A stretch of DNA of 64,000 nucleotides from Mangrovibacillus cuniculi (GTDB lineage: Bacteria > Bacillota > Bacilli > Bacillales > R1DC41). Where the stretch lies: positions 1,787,277 to 1,851,276 of the forward strand of contig NZ_CP049742.1 in assembly GCF_015482585.1 (NCBI RefSeq), written 5' to 3'. Of this stretch, positions 51,267 through 60,640 are shown in pieces. Each line of letters opens with the position of its first letter. Positions within the stretch are counted from its first letter, which is position 1. The translations under genes and the position numbers were made by a program. Below the pieces are notes generated by a model that was not told the DNA's origin, ran no database searches, and worked only from the letters and a program-made list of their open reading frames with translations.

Positions 51267-51527
51267 GTTATTTTGCTCAGCCCATAACCAAATTAAAAAC
51301 CATACCACGGTCAAAAATGGGATTCCCAATTTGAAGGAGGTATGGTTTGTTTTATGTCTAACTACTCGCATAGCTATCCACATACCAAATGCTCCACCAA
51401 GTATTGCTACCGTCCAAAGTGTCTTTTCAGAAGTACGCCATTCCTTATTCATGGCTTTCTTTTTATCTTGTTTCATCAAGATATTTCCAACATAGCTTAA
51501 TGCCATGATATAAACTAATAAAATCAT
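51255..51527 (-). CDS. ysdA: DUF1294 membrane protein YsdA
   Basis: A 90-residue protein with three hydrophobic segments (about 2-16, 38-53, 68-84) around the family motif D-K-K-K-A ... W-R-T-S-E-K-T-L and G-G-A-F-G-M-W-I-A-M-R-V-V-R-H-K-T. Role unknown. It follows rplT after a terminator, as in B. subtilis. Confidence 0.88.
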   Translation of the reverse strand: MILLVYIMALSYVGNILMKQDKKKAMNKEWRTSEKTLWTVAILGGAFGMWIAMRVVRHKTNHTSFKLGIPFLTVVWFLIWLWAEQNNLLG

Positions 51528-51556
51528 GTGCTTGGCTCCTTTAATGTAATGGCAAA

Positions 51557-51582
51557 AAAACCACCTATTTCTAGGTGGTTTT
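51557..51582 (-). terminator. terminator after rplT
   Basis: AAAACCACCTA/TAGGTGGTTTT, 11 bp, 4-nt loop, seven T on the minus strand. Confidence 0.92.
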
Positions 51583-51591
51583 TACTGTTCA

Positions 51592-51948
51592 TTAAGAAAG
51601 TTTTGCTTTTGCTTGGTTTGCTAATTCAGCGAATGCTTTCTCATCGCTAACTGCAAGCTCAGCAAGCATTTTACGGTTAACTTCGATACCTGCAAGTTTT
51701 AAACCGTGCATTAAACGGCTATAAGATAGTCCGTTCATACGTGCTGCCGCATTGATACGTGTGATCCATAGCTTACGGAAATCACGTTTCTTTTGACGAC
51801 GGTCACGGAATGCATACATTAGAGATTTCATAACCTGTTGGTTAGCTACTTTGAATAATGTATGTTTTGAACCGTAATAACCTTTTGCTAATTTTATAAC
51901 TTTCTTACGACGTCTGCGTGTAACTGTACCGCCTTTTACGCGTGGCAT
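51592..51948 (-). CDS. rplT: 50S ribosomal protein L20
   Basis: A 118-residue ribosomal protein binding 23S rRNA early in 50S assembly, and repressor of its own operon by binding the infC leader. N-terminal basic extension ([15 protein letters not shown]) and the globular [12 protein letters not shown] region. Third gene of infC-rpmI-rplT. Confidence 0.98.
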   Translation of the reverse strand: MPRVKGGTVTRRRRKKVIKLAKGYYGSKHTLFKVANQQVMKSLMYAFRDRRQKKRDFRKLWITRINAAARMNGLSYSRLMHGLKLAGIEVNRKMLAELAVSDEKAFAELANQAKAKLS

Positions 51949-51978
51949 ATTAGTTCCCTCCTAATCTTTCCTTCAATA

Positions 51979-52179
51979 TTACTTAATGTTGTCTAACATA
52001 TGGCGAATACGTTTGAAATCGCCTTTAGAAACTACAGCTGCTTTACGAAGTTTACGTTTCGCTTTAGTAGACTTGTTAGCGAATAAGTGACTTGTGTAAG
52101 CATGTGAACGTTTTAATTTACCAGAACCCGTTTTCTTGAATCGTTTCGCAGAACCGCGATGCGTTTTCATTTTTGGCAT
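51979..52179 (-). CDS. rpmI: 50S ribosomal protein L35
   Basis: A 66-residue basic ribosomal protein: [20 protein letters not shown] and the C-terminal F-K-R-I-R-H-M-L-D. Middle gene of infC-rpmI-rplT; a GGAGGAG site precedes the ATG. Confidence 0.98.
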   Translation of the reverse strand: MPKMKTHRGSAKRFKKTGSGKLKRSHAYTSHLFANKSTKAKRKLRKAAVVSKGDFKRIRHMLDNIK

Positions 52180-52197
52180 TGGGGACTCCTCCTCCGA

Positions 52198-52719
52198 TTA
52201 TTTCTTTTCGTTAATAGGTGCTAATACTAAGAACATGCTACGACCATCCATTTTTGGTTTGGATTCAATCGTACTCACGCCCTTGCATTCTTCCGCAAAG
52301 CGATCTAGTACACGTTGACCAATCTCTTTGTGTGTAATCGCGCGTCCTTTAAAGCGGATAGACGCTTTAACTTTGTCGCCTTTTTCTAAGAACTTGATAG
52401 CATTACGAAGTTTCGTATTGAAATCATGTTCATCAATTGTTGGGCTTAAGCGTACTTCTTTGATATTGATGACCTTTTGATTCTTACGTGCTTCTTTTTC
52501 TTTTTTCTGTTGTTCGAAGCGGAACTTACCGTAGTCCATAATACGTGCTACTGGTGGTTTCGCATTCGGTGCAACAAGAACAAGATCTAAGTTAACACGA
52601 GCAGCAATCTCAAGTGCTTCGTTCTTTGACTTGACACCAAGCTGTTCTCCATTTTGATCAATCAGGCGAACTTCACGAGAACGAATACCATCGTTAACGA
52701 ACATGTCTTTGCTAATAAT
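52198..52719 (-). CDS. infC: translation initiation factor IF-3
   Basis: A 173-residue factor that keeps the 30S subunit free and checks the start codon. N-domain ([15 protein letters not shown]), linker, C-domain ([25 protein letters not shown]). The start is ATT at 52719, six bases after GGAGG, giving I-I-S-K-D-M and exactly the B. subtilis length; an upstream reading would run through the leader. The rare start lets IF-3 limit its own synthesis. Confidence 0.95.
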   Translation of the reverse strand: MISKDMFVNDGIRSREVRLIDQNGEQLGVKSKNEALEIAARVNLDLVLVAPNAKPPVARIMDYGKFRFEQQKKEKEARKNQKVINIKEVRLSPTIDEHDFNTKLRNAIKFLEKGDKVKASIRFKGRAITHKEIGQRVLDRFAEECKGVSTIESKPKMDGRSMFLVLAPINEKK

Positions 52720-52744
52720 TAGCCACCTCCAAGGTTTAATCAAG

Positions 52745-52930
52745 AATACGTTAGTAGCATCCAAATTGCTTATGCACGCATAAAAAAAGCGAGCCCACAA
52801 CCGGAACCCGCGTATGTTCATACCAAATACGTAAATGTAAAAAGTCGAACTGGTTTTTCTACCTATCAACAACCAAAGGCGTCAATTAAGGTGAGAAGCG
52901 GGTGCTCCTTCTTGGATAACCAAGTAGTAT
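52745..52930 (-). ncRNA. L20 autoregulatory leader of infC-rpmI-rplT
   Basis: The leader contains blocks typical of the L20 leader RNA (AGGAGCACCCGCTTCTCACC near the 5' side, GGCGCC-like pairing segments) and ends in a terminator (GCGGGTTC ... GGGCTCGC then seven T, 52,782-52,812) about 60 bp before the infC start. L20 binding should favour termination. The assignment rests on these elements and gene context. Confidence 0.75.
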
Positions 52931-52947
52931 TCAATTATACCTTAGTA

Positions 52948-52976
52948 ACTTTATCATAACAGGCTGGGCCTGTCAA
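52948..52976 (-). promoter_or_regulatory. infC operon promoter
   Basis: Minus strand TTGACA, 17-bp spacer, TAAAGT, upstream of the L20 leader. A TATAAT at 52,934-52,939 could be an alternative -10 with a weaker -35. Confidence 0.55.
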
Positions 52977-53038
52977 TAGCATGTCTTTCGCAACAAAAAT
53001 AATAATAGCATGATTGTTGGTGTCTGACAAGAGGAATT

Positions 53039-53986
53039 TTACAATTTTAATAGTTGAGTGAGATTTACTCGAGTTGCATGTGAGTGACCTGTTTTAGGGA
53101 CATTATATTTTTGGAGTGTACGTCGAAATTTTGATCTGCATGGAATTTGAAGGAATTGACGTAAATGAAGGTTAATTGGTTGCTTATCTATAAGCAGTGC
53201 ATAATCTTTTATGGCTAGAAGAAATAGATTATCCTCAGAGTTATCACATGAATTACACTGGTAAATTTTATATGGGATCTGTTTAACAATCTTTTTGCAC
53301 AGGGGACAAATAATTCCTTTGCGTAAGTTTTGGGGATCTATGGGAAAGGCATTACTGAGGTTATTTTCAAAAGGTCGATTTAACTGAAGTAAACTTGCTT
53401 TTATCTCACTTTCATTTAATATCAGCTTATCTTTGTGTTTGACTAGATAACTCATGACTTTCTGATATAAGTGTTCTACACGACAAATGTTCTCTGGAAG
53501 CTCACTTGTAACCACGCAATGTTTAGAAGTTAATAACGCCAAATGTTCAACAACAATTTCTTTATCCGTCACTTTACTCAACATCTTTTGAACTTGAACT
53601 GCAGCAAATTCAGCTTGTGCTATCGGGTCTGAAAAGTGTGTCACTTGGTTGGCATATTCTCTGATAAGATGACGAGTAGATGGGTTATATGAAACTACTC
53701 CACTTATATGTTTAGATTCTAGCACAAGAATAAATTGTTCGAAAATCAGCAGCCCATCAATTTGTGTCAGTCCAAGCGAAGGTAAATACAAATCAATTAA
53801 GTACGTATGTTGAAAAGGAAGCCTCGCTACGTAAAAGTCCATATTTTTCTCACCTATATAACCTGATTCTCTGTTCCTTAGTTCGTTCATTAGCTCCTTT
53901 GTTAACTTGTAGTCTTCTGGAACTCTTCTAGACAGTGCTTCTAGATATTGAAGTGCGTAGGGTTTTTTTCTAATAATAATGATCAC
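53039..53986 (-). CDS. NERD (nuclease-related) domain protein with C-terminal zinc ribbon
   Basis: About 315 residues. An N-terminal NERD domain (E-S-G-Y-I-G-E-K-N-M-D-F-Y, I-D-G-L-L-I-F, I-L-V-L-E-S-K-H-I-S-G) carries the PD-(D/E)XK-like D ... E-x-K core. Near residue 240 C-P-L-C-K-K and C-N-S-C give a zinc ribbon, then a basic DNA-binding-like tail. Target unknown. It sits between infC and thrS, where B. subtilis has no such gene. Start uncertain: the AAAGGAG site overlaps the GTG at 53986, and the next in-frame codons are ATC and three ATT. Confidence 0.8.
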   Translation of the reverse strand: MIIIIRKKPYALQYLEALSRRVPEDYKLTKELMNELRNRESGYIGEKNMDFYVARLPFQHTYLIDLYLPSLGLTQIDGLLIFEQFILVLESKHISGVVSYNPSTRHLIREYANQVTHFSDPIAQAEFAAVQVQKMLSKVTDKEIVVEHLALLTSKHCVVTSELPENICRVEHLYQKVMSYLVKHKDKLILNESEIKASLLQLNRPFENNLSNAFPIDPQNLRKGIICPLCKKIVKQIPYKIYQCNSCDNSEDNLFLLAIKDYALLIDKQPINLHLRQFLQIPCRSKFRRTLQKYNVPKTGHSHATRVNLTQLLKL

Positions 53987-54056
53987 TCCTTTTTTGTATG
54001 GATTCGTGAAATTTGTCAAAACTCCTGCTAGGTTTACTATATTTTATATGAAAGGT

Positions 54057-54470
54057 AGTATCTGCACACTATTTGGGAAATGTGGTCACTTTTTTCTTGC
54101 TTTTGCACACTTTCATGGACTTCTGCTCACTTTTCCTTTGCCTCTGCACACTTTCGTGGACTTCTGCTCACTTTTCCCTCGTCTCTGCACACTTTCGTGA
54201 ACTTCTGCTCACTTTTCCCTCGTCTCTGCACACTTTTATGGACTTCTGCTCACTTTTCCTTTGTCTCTGCACACTTTCGTGGACTTCTGCTCACTTTTCC
54301 CTCGTCTCTGCACACTTTCGTGGACTTCTGCTCACTTTTCCTTTGCCTCTGCACACTTTTATGGACTTCTGCTCACTTTTCCTTTGCCTCTGCACACTTT
54401 TATGGACTTCTGCTCACTTTTCCTTTGCCTCTGCACACTTTCGTCGACTTATGCTCACTTTTTATCAGCC
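54057..54470 (+). repeat. tandem array C, 41-bp dimers (about ten copies)
   Basis: CTCTGCACACTTTCGTGGA and CTTCTGCTCACTTTTCC-type half units alternate with a 41-bp period (CTCTGCACAC at 54,144, 54,185, 54,226, 54,267, 54,308, 54,349, 54,390 and 54,431; diverged copies before). It fills the gap between the NERD gene and thrS. Long frames run through it in all three plus-strand phases but lack ribosome-binding sites and show only the repeat, so I do not call a gene. The core of the half unit resembles arrays A and B. Confidence 0.93.
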
Positions 54471-54472
54471 CA

Positions 54473-54506
54473 CACAAAAAATAACCCCCCAGCCAAGCTG
54501 GAGGGT
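54473..54506 (-). terminator. terminator after thrS
   Basis: ACCCTCCAGC/GCTGGGGGGT stem, 3-nt loop, then TATTTTTTG on the minus strand; array C begins right beyond it. Confidence 0.88.
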
Positions 54507-54519
54507 CACCTATCAATCA

Positions 54520-56454
54520 TTATCCACGCTTCACTTCAGCTAAAAGTTGCTCAAGGAATGCATCAAATGAAATTGTTTCTGATTTTTGTTCTCCGTATTT
54601 ACGGACGTTTACTGCGTTTCCTTCTACTTCTTGATCTCCTACTACTAGCATGTAAGGGATCTTCTGCATTTGCGCCTCACGGATTTTGTATCCTAATTTT
54701 TCATCACGCACGTCAACTTCTACTCGTAATCCTGCCGCCTGAAGTTGTTCACGAACACGCTCTGCATAGTCACCATGAACATCCAACGATACCGGAATGA
54801 TTTCTACTTGAACTGGTGATAACCAAGTTGGAAGTGCACCTTTGTATTCTTCAATTAAGAAGGCTACAAAACGTTCCATTGTAGATACAACACCTCGGTG
54901 GATTACTACCGGACGGTGCTGCTTTCCATCTTCTCCAACGTAAGTTAAGTCGAAACGCTCTGGTAACAAGAAGTCTAATTGAACAGTCGATAGAGTTTCG
55001 TCTTTTCCTAAAGCAGTACGAACTTGCACGTCTAGTTTTGGACCGTAGAATGCCGCTTCGCCTTCTGCTTCAAAGTAGTCAAGATCTAGCTCATCCATCG
55101 CTTCTTTGATCATCGATTGCGCGCGTTCCCACATCGCATCGTCATCAAAGTATTTCTCAGTATCTTCTGGATCACGGTAAGATAAACGGAAGGAGTAGTT
55201 TTCTAAACCGAAATCTTTGTACACTTCTTGAATTAAGCGAACCACACGTTGGAACTCTGCTTTGATTTGATCAGGACGAACGAAGATATGTGCATCATTT
55301 AACGTCATTCCACGTACACGCTGTAATCCAGCAAGTGCTCCAGACATTTCGTAACGGTGCATCATTCCCAATTCTGCGATACGGATTGGAAGTTCACGAT
55401 AGCTGTGAATGTCATTTTTATAAATCATCATATGGTGTGGACAGTTCATTGGACGAAGTACTAAGTCTTCATTGTCCATTGACATTGCTGGGAACATTCC
55501 ATCTTGATAGTGATCCCAGTGACCACTTGTTTTGTATAGCTCAACGCTACCTAGAACTGGAGTATAAACGTGGTCGTAACCAAGTTTTTCTTCTTTGTCT
55601 ACAATGTAGCGCTCGATAACACGACGGATTTTTGCTCCTTTTGGTAACCAAAGCGGTAAACCTTGCCCTACTTTTTGAGAGTTTGTAAATAAGGAAAGTT
55701 CTTTTCCTAATTTACGGTGGTCACGCTCTTTCGCTTCTTCTAACAAACGAAGATGTTCTTTTAGATCATCTTTAGTGAAGTAAGCAGTTCCGTAAATACG
55801 TTGAAGCATTTTATTGTCACTGTTTCCACGCCAGTAAGCACCTGCAACGCTTAACAGTTTGAACTCTTTTAATTTGCCTGTTGATGGGACGTGTACACCG
55901 CGGCAAAGGTCAACGAATTCTCCTTGCTCGTAAAGTGTTACTGTTTCATCTGCTGGAATCGCTTCAAGCAATTCAATTTTGTACGGATCTCCCATTTCTT
56001 CAAAGCGTTTTGCCGCTTCATCACGAGATACTTCAATACGCTCAATAGAGATATTTTCAGAAATAATCTTCTTCATCTCTTTTTCAATCTTAGGGAAGTC
56101 TTCTGCAGAAATTACTTCTTCTACATCAACATCATAATAGAAGCCACTTTCAATTACAGGCCCTACTCCTAAGTTTACATTCCCATATAAACGTTTAAGT
56201 GCCTGTGCTAAAAGGTGAGCAGAACTGTGACGAAGAATTTCTAATGCATCTCCATGATCAGGTGTCACAATTTCAAATGCTCCGCCCTTTGATAAAGCAG
56301 TACGTAAATCAAATAACTCACCATCTACTTTACCAGCTAATGCTTTTTTCTTTAGTCCAGGGCTGATAGATCCAGCAACTTCTTCTGTTGTTGTCCCTAC
56401 AGGAAACTCCTTTACCGCGCCGTCTGGAAATACTAATTGAATGTTTTCTGCCAT
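54520..56454 (-). CDS. thrS: threonyl-tRNA synthetase
   Basis: A 644-residue class II synthetase. TGS domain (1-63), editing domain with H-S-S-A-H-L and C-R-G-V-H metal/editing motifs (about 75-195), catalytic core (M-N-C-P-H-H zinc ligand region, [15 protein letters not shown] motif 2, [11 protein letters not shown] motif 3) and anticodon-binding domain (about 540-640). T-box controlled. Confidence 0.98.
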   Translation of the reverse strand: MAENIQLVFPDGAVKEFPVGTTTEEVAGSISPGLKKKALAGKVDGELFDLRTALSKGGAFEIVTPDHGDALEILRHSSAHLLAQALKRLYGNVNLGVGPVIESGFYYDVDVEEVISAEDFPKIEKEMKKIISENISIERIEVSRDEAAKRFEEMGDPYKIELLEAIPADETVTLYEQGEFVDLCRGVHVPSTGKLKEFKLLSVAGAYWRGNSDNKMLQRIYGTAYFTKDDLKEHLRLLEEAKERDHRKLGKELSLFTNSQKVGQGLPLWLPKGAKIRRVIERYIVDKEEKLGYDHVYTPVLGSVELYKTSGHWDHYQDGMFPAMSMDNEDLVLRPMNCPHHMMIYKNDIHSYRELPIRIAELGMMHRYEMSGALAGLQRVRGMTLNDAHIFVRPDQIKAEFQRVVRLIQEVYKDFGLENYSFRLSYRDPEDTEKYFDDDAMWERAQSMIKEAMDELDLDYFEAEGEAAFYGPKLDVQVRTALGKDETLSTVQLDFLLPERFDLTYVGEDGKQHRPVVIHRGVVSTMERFVAFLIEEYKGALPTWLSPVQVEIIPVSLDVHGDYAERVREQLQAAGLRVEVDVRDEKLGYKIREAQMQKIPYMLVVGDQEVEGNAVNVRKYGEQKSETISFDAFLEQLLAEVKRG

Positions 56455-56504
56455 TTTCGGTAGCCTCCTTCAGAATAATTGGGAATTTAACCCAATAAAT
56501 AATA

Positions 56505-56745
56505 AAAAACCCGCCCCTATAAAAGGGACGAGTTTGAAATCGTGATTCCACCCTAGTTTTCAAACAGACTAAGCTGTTTGACTCCAGTTCAGATAACGGT
56601 CTGCAGCCGCTAGCGCCTACTATACATTTCGGGCTAGTGTTCAAAGGTGGTAACAGCATATGTCGTGTTAGGAAGCTTTCACCAAATGCTTCCCTCTCTA
56701 GAAACCGTACATCGCTATCATGTCCTCATCATTACATTGAGATTA
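56505..56745 (-). ncRNA. T-box leader of thrS
   Basis: Minus strand leader with T-box sequence GGGTGGAATCACG (56,540-56,555), a slight variant of the consensus, followed by terminator AAACTCGTCCC ... GGGGCGGGTTT plus six T (56,507-56,535). An ACC (Thr) triplet lies in a likely specifier loop near GCTGTTACCACC. Responds to uncharged tRNA-Thr. Confidence 0.88.
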
Positions 56746-56763
56746 GATAATGTTATGTAACGT

Positions 56764-56792
56764 ATTATAGAGAGGTTGCCACTAAAATGCAA
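56764..56792 (-). promoter_or_regulatory. thrS promoter
   Basis: Minus strand TTGCAT, 17-bp spacer, TATAAT, directly upstream of the T-box leader. Confidence 0.75.
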
Positions 56793-56803
56793 TAGTCATT
56801 CAC

Positions 56804-57649
56804 CTAAAAATTTGCTTTTGATATATCTAAACGAAAAGGAAAAGACTCCATAGCTAATACTTCTAATTTTTCCTCGAAAATAGCTAAACATGTTCGAATT
56901 ATCGGCTGATTAGGTGAATCCGTGTAAAAATAGATTCTTTTAGGCGATAGGCTTAATAAAGGCGCAATTAATTGAGAATCAACATAGATAGGATGATGAC
57001 TCATCAACCTTCTATCAATGTGTTTTTGTAAATCAGATTCTTTAAAATAATTACCTTTTGCGTCGTATAAAACAGGACTTCCCGTTAAGTGCACATGGAC
57101 TGTCTCTTCCACAGAAGATTTATCGGCAACATACCTTCTAATCCAATCCAAATAATTTTGATATTCCTGCTCCATTTTATATTCGTCAATCGCTACTTCT
57201 ACATATTGTGTAACCGAGTCTAAAAAAGGTCTACCTCTAAAGGAAAAGAAAGAATCAAGAGATAAAGCGCCCTCGTATGACCAAAGAAACGTAATAATCT
57301 CTTCTGGAATTTTTGGGAATTTCTTTTTAATAAAAGGGAGCAAATCTTCTCTTTCACCAGTCATTAATTCATCAGTTATAGAAAAAATTCTCTCTATTTC
57401 TAATTCATCTTTGTAAAGGAAAACATCTTTAATAATGTGAAGAACCCAATCCAAGCGTTTACGCTCATGGATAAACGAAGTTAACAAATCCGTTAATCCG
57501 TCCCAGCCAAGATCTCTATGTTGAAATGACAAAAGCATTTGTGTTTTAGCATATAACACGGATGAATCTAATTGGTAGGGAATGCTTTGAATTGAGAGCT
57601 TCGATTGAAACCATTCGACATCACGAACGTCTTTTAATAATAGATCCAA
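56804..57649 (-). CDS. ytxC: YtxC-family sporulation protein
   Basis: A 281-residue protein of the YtxC family (putative sporulation protein), soluble and helical, with F-L-Y-K-D-E, I-T-D-E-L-M-T-G-E-R-E-D-L and V-H-V-H-L-T-G-S-P-V-L-Y-D in order. The TTG at 57649 follows GGGAGG by seven bases and is the better start than 57679. It lies between dnaI and thrS, as in B. subtilis. Molecular role unknown. Confidence 0.85.
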   Translation of the reverse strand: MDLLLKDVRDVEWFQSKLSIQSIPYQLDSSVLYAKTQMLLSFQHRDLGWDGLTDLLTSFIHERKRLDWVLHIIKDVFLYKDELEIERIFSITDELMTGEREDLLPFIKKKFPKIPEEIITFLWSYEGALSLDSFFSFRGRPFLDSVTQYVEVAIDEYKMEQEYQNYLDWIRRYVADKSSVEETVHVHLTGSPVLYDAKGNYFKESDLQKHIDRRLMSHHPIYVDSQLIAPLLSLSPKRIYFYTDSPNQPIIRTCLAIFEEKLEVLAMESFPFRLDISKANF

Positions 57650-57733
57650 ACGAATCCCTCCCTGTAGAATCAAGGTCAATCTACTTGATATATATGGGAA
57701 GCTTGGACCATTTAGACGTCTGAGTGAACAAAA

Positions 57734-58675
57734 TTATTTACGAGAACGTAAATTTGGACCCGAGACTTGTACAGGTTCCGATAAATACTCTATACGCTCC
57801 ATAATTCTTCTAGCTTTCATATCTTCTTTTTCTCCACGTTGAGAGTAGGTTAAATGATGTAAAAGCTCTTCAAAGTTAAAGTTAGAAGAGAACAACGTTG
57901 GAAGTTTTTCATTCATTCGGTACTGCAATATAGGACCTAAAATTTCATCGCGAATCCAACTGGACATCGATTCTGCTCCAATATCGTCTAACAGGAGAAT
58001 TTCTGCTTCTTTTAGCGCATCCATTTTTACATCTACGGTCTTATCCGCTAATGATTGTTTCATTTCTCGGAAAAATTCAGGTGCATAGACCATTAGGGAT
58101 GATGCCTGTTTTCTTTCCGCAAGTTCATTTGCAATAGCTCCCAATAAATAGGATTTACCTACACCAAATTGACCAAATAGGTAAAGCCCTTTTACTGATT
58201 TACCTTTTTCGTATTGTGAAATAAAAGCTTCTGCCGCTTCAATTGCATCATATCGTCCTGCAAAATCCATTTTTAAATCAGCCATATTCGCTTGCACGAT
58301 ATCTTTTGGCATATGAAAACTTTGAATTAACTTTTCTAACTTCCTTGATTTGACTGCCTGTTCTTGTCGCGGACACGGTCGATAATCAAGCTCGATGGAT
58401 TCATTTCGTATTTTAGCAGTAGGTGCATATCCTGGGAGTGTGTTAATACACTCTCCTAATGAAGGACATTTTTCGCACTTTTTTGACGCCTGACCGTACT
58501 CATAAAGCTTAGACATTTGTTGATTCACCATGGTCATCGTCACATTGCCTTGGTTTTCCTCTAGAAATTTTCTTACATCTTCGTTCTCGAATAATTCTTC
58601 TTTCATTGCCTGAAGACGTTTTTGAAAACGATCTTCTGTCATCATCTTTTGTAGGGAACGTTGAATTGGCTCCAT
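57734..58675 (-). CDS. dnaI: primosomal helicase loader DnaI
   Basis: A 313-residue AAA+ loader putting DnaC helicase on the chromosome origin. N-terminal zinc-binding domain with C-E-K-C-P-S-L-G-E-C and C-P-R (about 70-105); Walker A F-G-Q-F-G-V-G-K-S-Y-L-L (about 167-178); Walker B I-L-L-L-D-D-I-G. Twelve bases from dnaB. Confidence 0.96.
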   Translation of the reverse strand: MEPIQRSLQKMMTEDRFQKRLQAMKEELFENEDVRKFLEENQGNVTMTMVNQQMSKLYEYGQASKKCEKCPSLGECINTLPGYAPTAKIRNESIELDYRPCPRQEQAVKSRKLEKLIQSFHMPKDIVQANMADLKMDFAGRYDAIEAAEAFISQYEKGKSVKGLYLFGQFGVGKSYLLGAIANELAERKQASSLMVYAPEFFREMKQSLADKTVDVKMDALKEAEILLLDDIGAESMSSWIRDEILGPILQYRMNEKLPTLFSSNFNFEELLHHLTYSQRGEKEDMKARRIMERIEYLSEPVQVSGPNLRSRK

Positions 58676-58687
58676 TTGGACACCTCC

Positions 58688-60088
58688 TTATTTCTTATAT
58701 TTCTTCAATCTTTCTTCTAATTGTTTTTTACGTTCTAGTTCTTCATTTGAGATCACTGCATGTTCTGAAGGACTCGTTTTTTGTTCGTTATACTCTTTTA
58801 ACCACTCTGGAAGTTTTTCTTCTCTTATAGGGGCTTTGGACCTTCTAGGTTGCTTCATAGTAGTGTCTTTCTTCTGTGTTGCCCATTCTTGGTATTTCTT
58901 TTGTTCCTCTCTCGCCAAATTCATCGCTTCTGGAACTGTTTTTATTTGTTTTCTAGCCCAGTGAGAGGCAATTTTAATTAAAAAGTTGCGGTTTAATTTC
59001 ATATTCGTTCGATATAAAACAAATTCAATTAGTGTATTCATTACTCCAGGTTCTAGTTTTTGTGAGTCCATCACTTCTGCAATCAAGGATAAATCTTCTG
59101 GAGTTGGAGTTCCTCCTCCTGCATGAGCTTGTAATAATTCTCTAGGAGAAACAGTTTCTAAATATTGAATATGCTTTTCTTCAGGTGTCATTGGTTCTTT
59201 CTCGACTGTACGATTAGTAGGCTTTTGAACTTTTTCAACCATGGATGGTTCTGATTTTTTATGATTAAATCGATACCATTCTTTCACGTTTCTAGATAAA
59301 ATCTCTAAGTCAATGGCCCCTTCTTCTGTAACACTGTGTAAAATTTCATCTTTCATGGATAAAGTATCTATTCCATATAAAAAGCCAAGCTTCTGCACAT
59401 GCGCTAATACTTGAGATGTAATTGCTTTATCCGAAAGTAAGTTACCTTTTAGGCCTGATCGTAACAAATCTAGATCTATATGCTGGTCCGTCAACTGAAC
59501 CGATCCTTTTTGTGCTTCTGTTACAAATCTTTGCTCTTTTTCCAAAGAAGATACTTGTTGAAAGACAGGGTCTAATATCGTCCTGGAAACATCAATGGAA
59601 AACACATCGTCATACGATCTTGTAACCTCTTGCCAATCTTTTCTCATTGGAGCTTGGTCCGTAAGTAGAGATTTTAACGTTTGGAATCTACTTTGTCCTA
59701 CTTTCCGATATAACGGTACGCTCAATATTGGTTCTTCAAAAAAATCCTTAGCTTGTAAAGGGGCATGAAGATGATAGAGAAAATGTCTTTTTTGATCTTC
59801 TTTTTTCTCAAATACTTTCACAAGTCCCGTCGCTTCTAACCGGTTTCTTGCCAATATTAATTCACTTAACGGGACTTGCAGAATATCTAATAAGGAATAA
59901 TGCATCGTTGGTTCACTACGCAATCGATTCATTGAAGGTTCATACGAAAGGTGATGAAATAACGCTGCACTAAGTGAACCAATTAGAGGTTGATATAATA
60001 ACGTAAGCAATCGATAGTGTTCTGGTTGTAGAAAACCGGATAGATATACTTCATATGTATCAGAAGGCTGAATGTCTTTCCAAATCAT
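58688..60088 (-). CDS. dnaB: replication initiation/membrane-attachment protein DnaB
   Basis: A 466-residue Gram-positive DnaB (not the helicase) that acts with DnaD and DnaI. N-terminal winged-helix domain (Y-E-V-Y-L-S-G-F-L-Q-P-E-H-Y-R-L-L) and C-terminal DnaD-like domain (about 310-400: E-T-V-S-P-R-E-L-L-Q-A-H-A-G-G, L-N-R-N-F-L-I-K-I-A-S-H-W), with a charged tail. Order nrdR-dnaB-dnaI as in B. subtilis. Confidence 0.95.
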   Translation of the reverse strand: MIWKDIQPSDTYEVYLSGFLQPEHYRLLTLLYQPLIGSLSAALFHHLSYEPSMNRLRSEPTMHYSLLDILQVPLSELILARNRLEATGLVKVFEKKEDQKRHFLYHLHAPLQAKDFFEEPILSVPLYRKVGQSRFQTLKSLLTDQAPMRKDWQEVTRSYDDVFSIDVSRTILDPVFQQVSSLEKEQRFVTEAQKGSVQLTDQHIDLDLLRSGLKGNLLSDKAITSQVLAHVQKLGFLYGIDTLSMKDEILHSVTEEGAIDLEILSRNVKEWYRFNHKKSEPSMVEKVQKPTNRTVEKEPMTPEEKHIQYLETVSPRELLQAHAGGGTPTPEDLSLIAEVMDSQKLEPGVMNTLIEFVLYRTNMKLNRNFLIKIASHWARKQIKTVPEAMNLAREEQKKYQEWATQKKDTTMKQPRRSKAPIREEKLPEWLKEYNEQKTSPSEHAVISNEELERKKQLEERLKKYKK

Positions 60089-60155
60089 GTCCTGCTCTCT
60101 CCTTCAAAGGAACGAGAAGAGCCAAGACGTCTCTTAAGGTGTCTTAGCTCTACTG

Positions 60156-60611
60156 TTAGTCCTTTTTCATTAGTTCTTTTAATTCTTCGATAAATACGTG
60201 TACGTCTTTAAATTGACGATAGACAGAAGCGAAGCGAACGTACGCAACTTCATCAATTTTAGCCAACCGATCCATGACAAGTTCGCCAACTTCCACGGAC
60301 TTTACTTCCGATAAACCTCGATTTCTTAAATCATTTTCTACCTGGTAAACTAAGTTTTCTAGCTCTTGAAGAGGTACCGGTCTTTTCTCACAAGCTTTTA
60401 TTAATCCACGCAACATCTTTTCTCGACTAAATTCTTCTCTTGTTCCCTCTTTTTTCACAACAATTAAAGGAGCTTCTTCTACTTTTTCAAATGTTGTAAA
60501 TCGGTAGCTACAAGATTCACATTCTCTTCGTCGTCTAGTAACACGTCCTTCTTCTGTAGAGCGTGAATCAACTACTTTTGTTCCGTTATGAAAGCAACTA
60601 GGACACTTCAC
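60156..60611 (-). CDS. nrdR: transcriptional repressor NrdR
   Basis: A 151-residue repressor of ribonucleotide reductase genes. N-terminal zinc ribbon M-K-C-P-S-C ... C-E-S-C and R-V-T-R-R-R-R (DNA contact), followed by the ATP-cone domain (about 49-139, [12 protein letters not shown]). Responds to ATP/dATP ratio. Just upstream of dnaB. Confidence 0.97.
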   Translation of the reverse strand: MKCPSCFHNGTKVVDSRSTEEGRVTRRRRECESCSYRFTTFEKVEEAPLIVVKKEGTREEFSREKMLRGLIKACEKRPVPLQELENLVYQVENDLRNRGLSEVKSVEVGELVMDRLAKIDEVAYVRFASVYRQFKDVHVFIEELKELMKKD

Positions 60612-60640
60612 TTTCCATACCTCCTTTTAGAACAATTCTC

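Noticed and set aside
54073-54800. Plus-strand frames of 134-179 aa after the NERD gene
   Set aside because: Translations of array C running into the antisense strand of thrS; no ribosome-binding site.
56330-56659. 109-aa minus-strand frame before thrS
   Set aside because: It covers the thrS T-box leader and start in another frame; the RNA structure explains the region.
60110-60150. Hairpin between nrdR and dnaB as a terminator
   Set aside because: The AGAGC-AAGAC/GTCTT-GCTCT stem lacks a U-tract on the minus strand, and nrdR-dnaB are normally co-transcribed.
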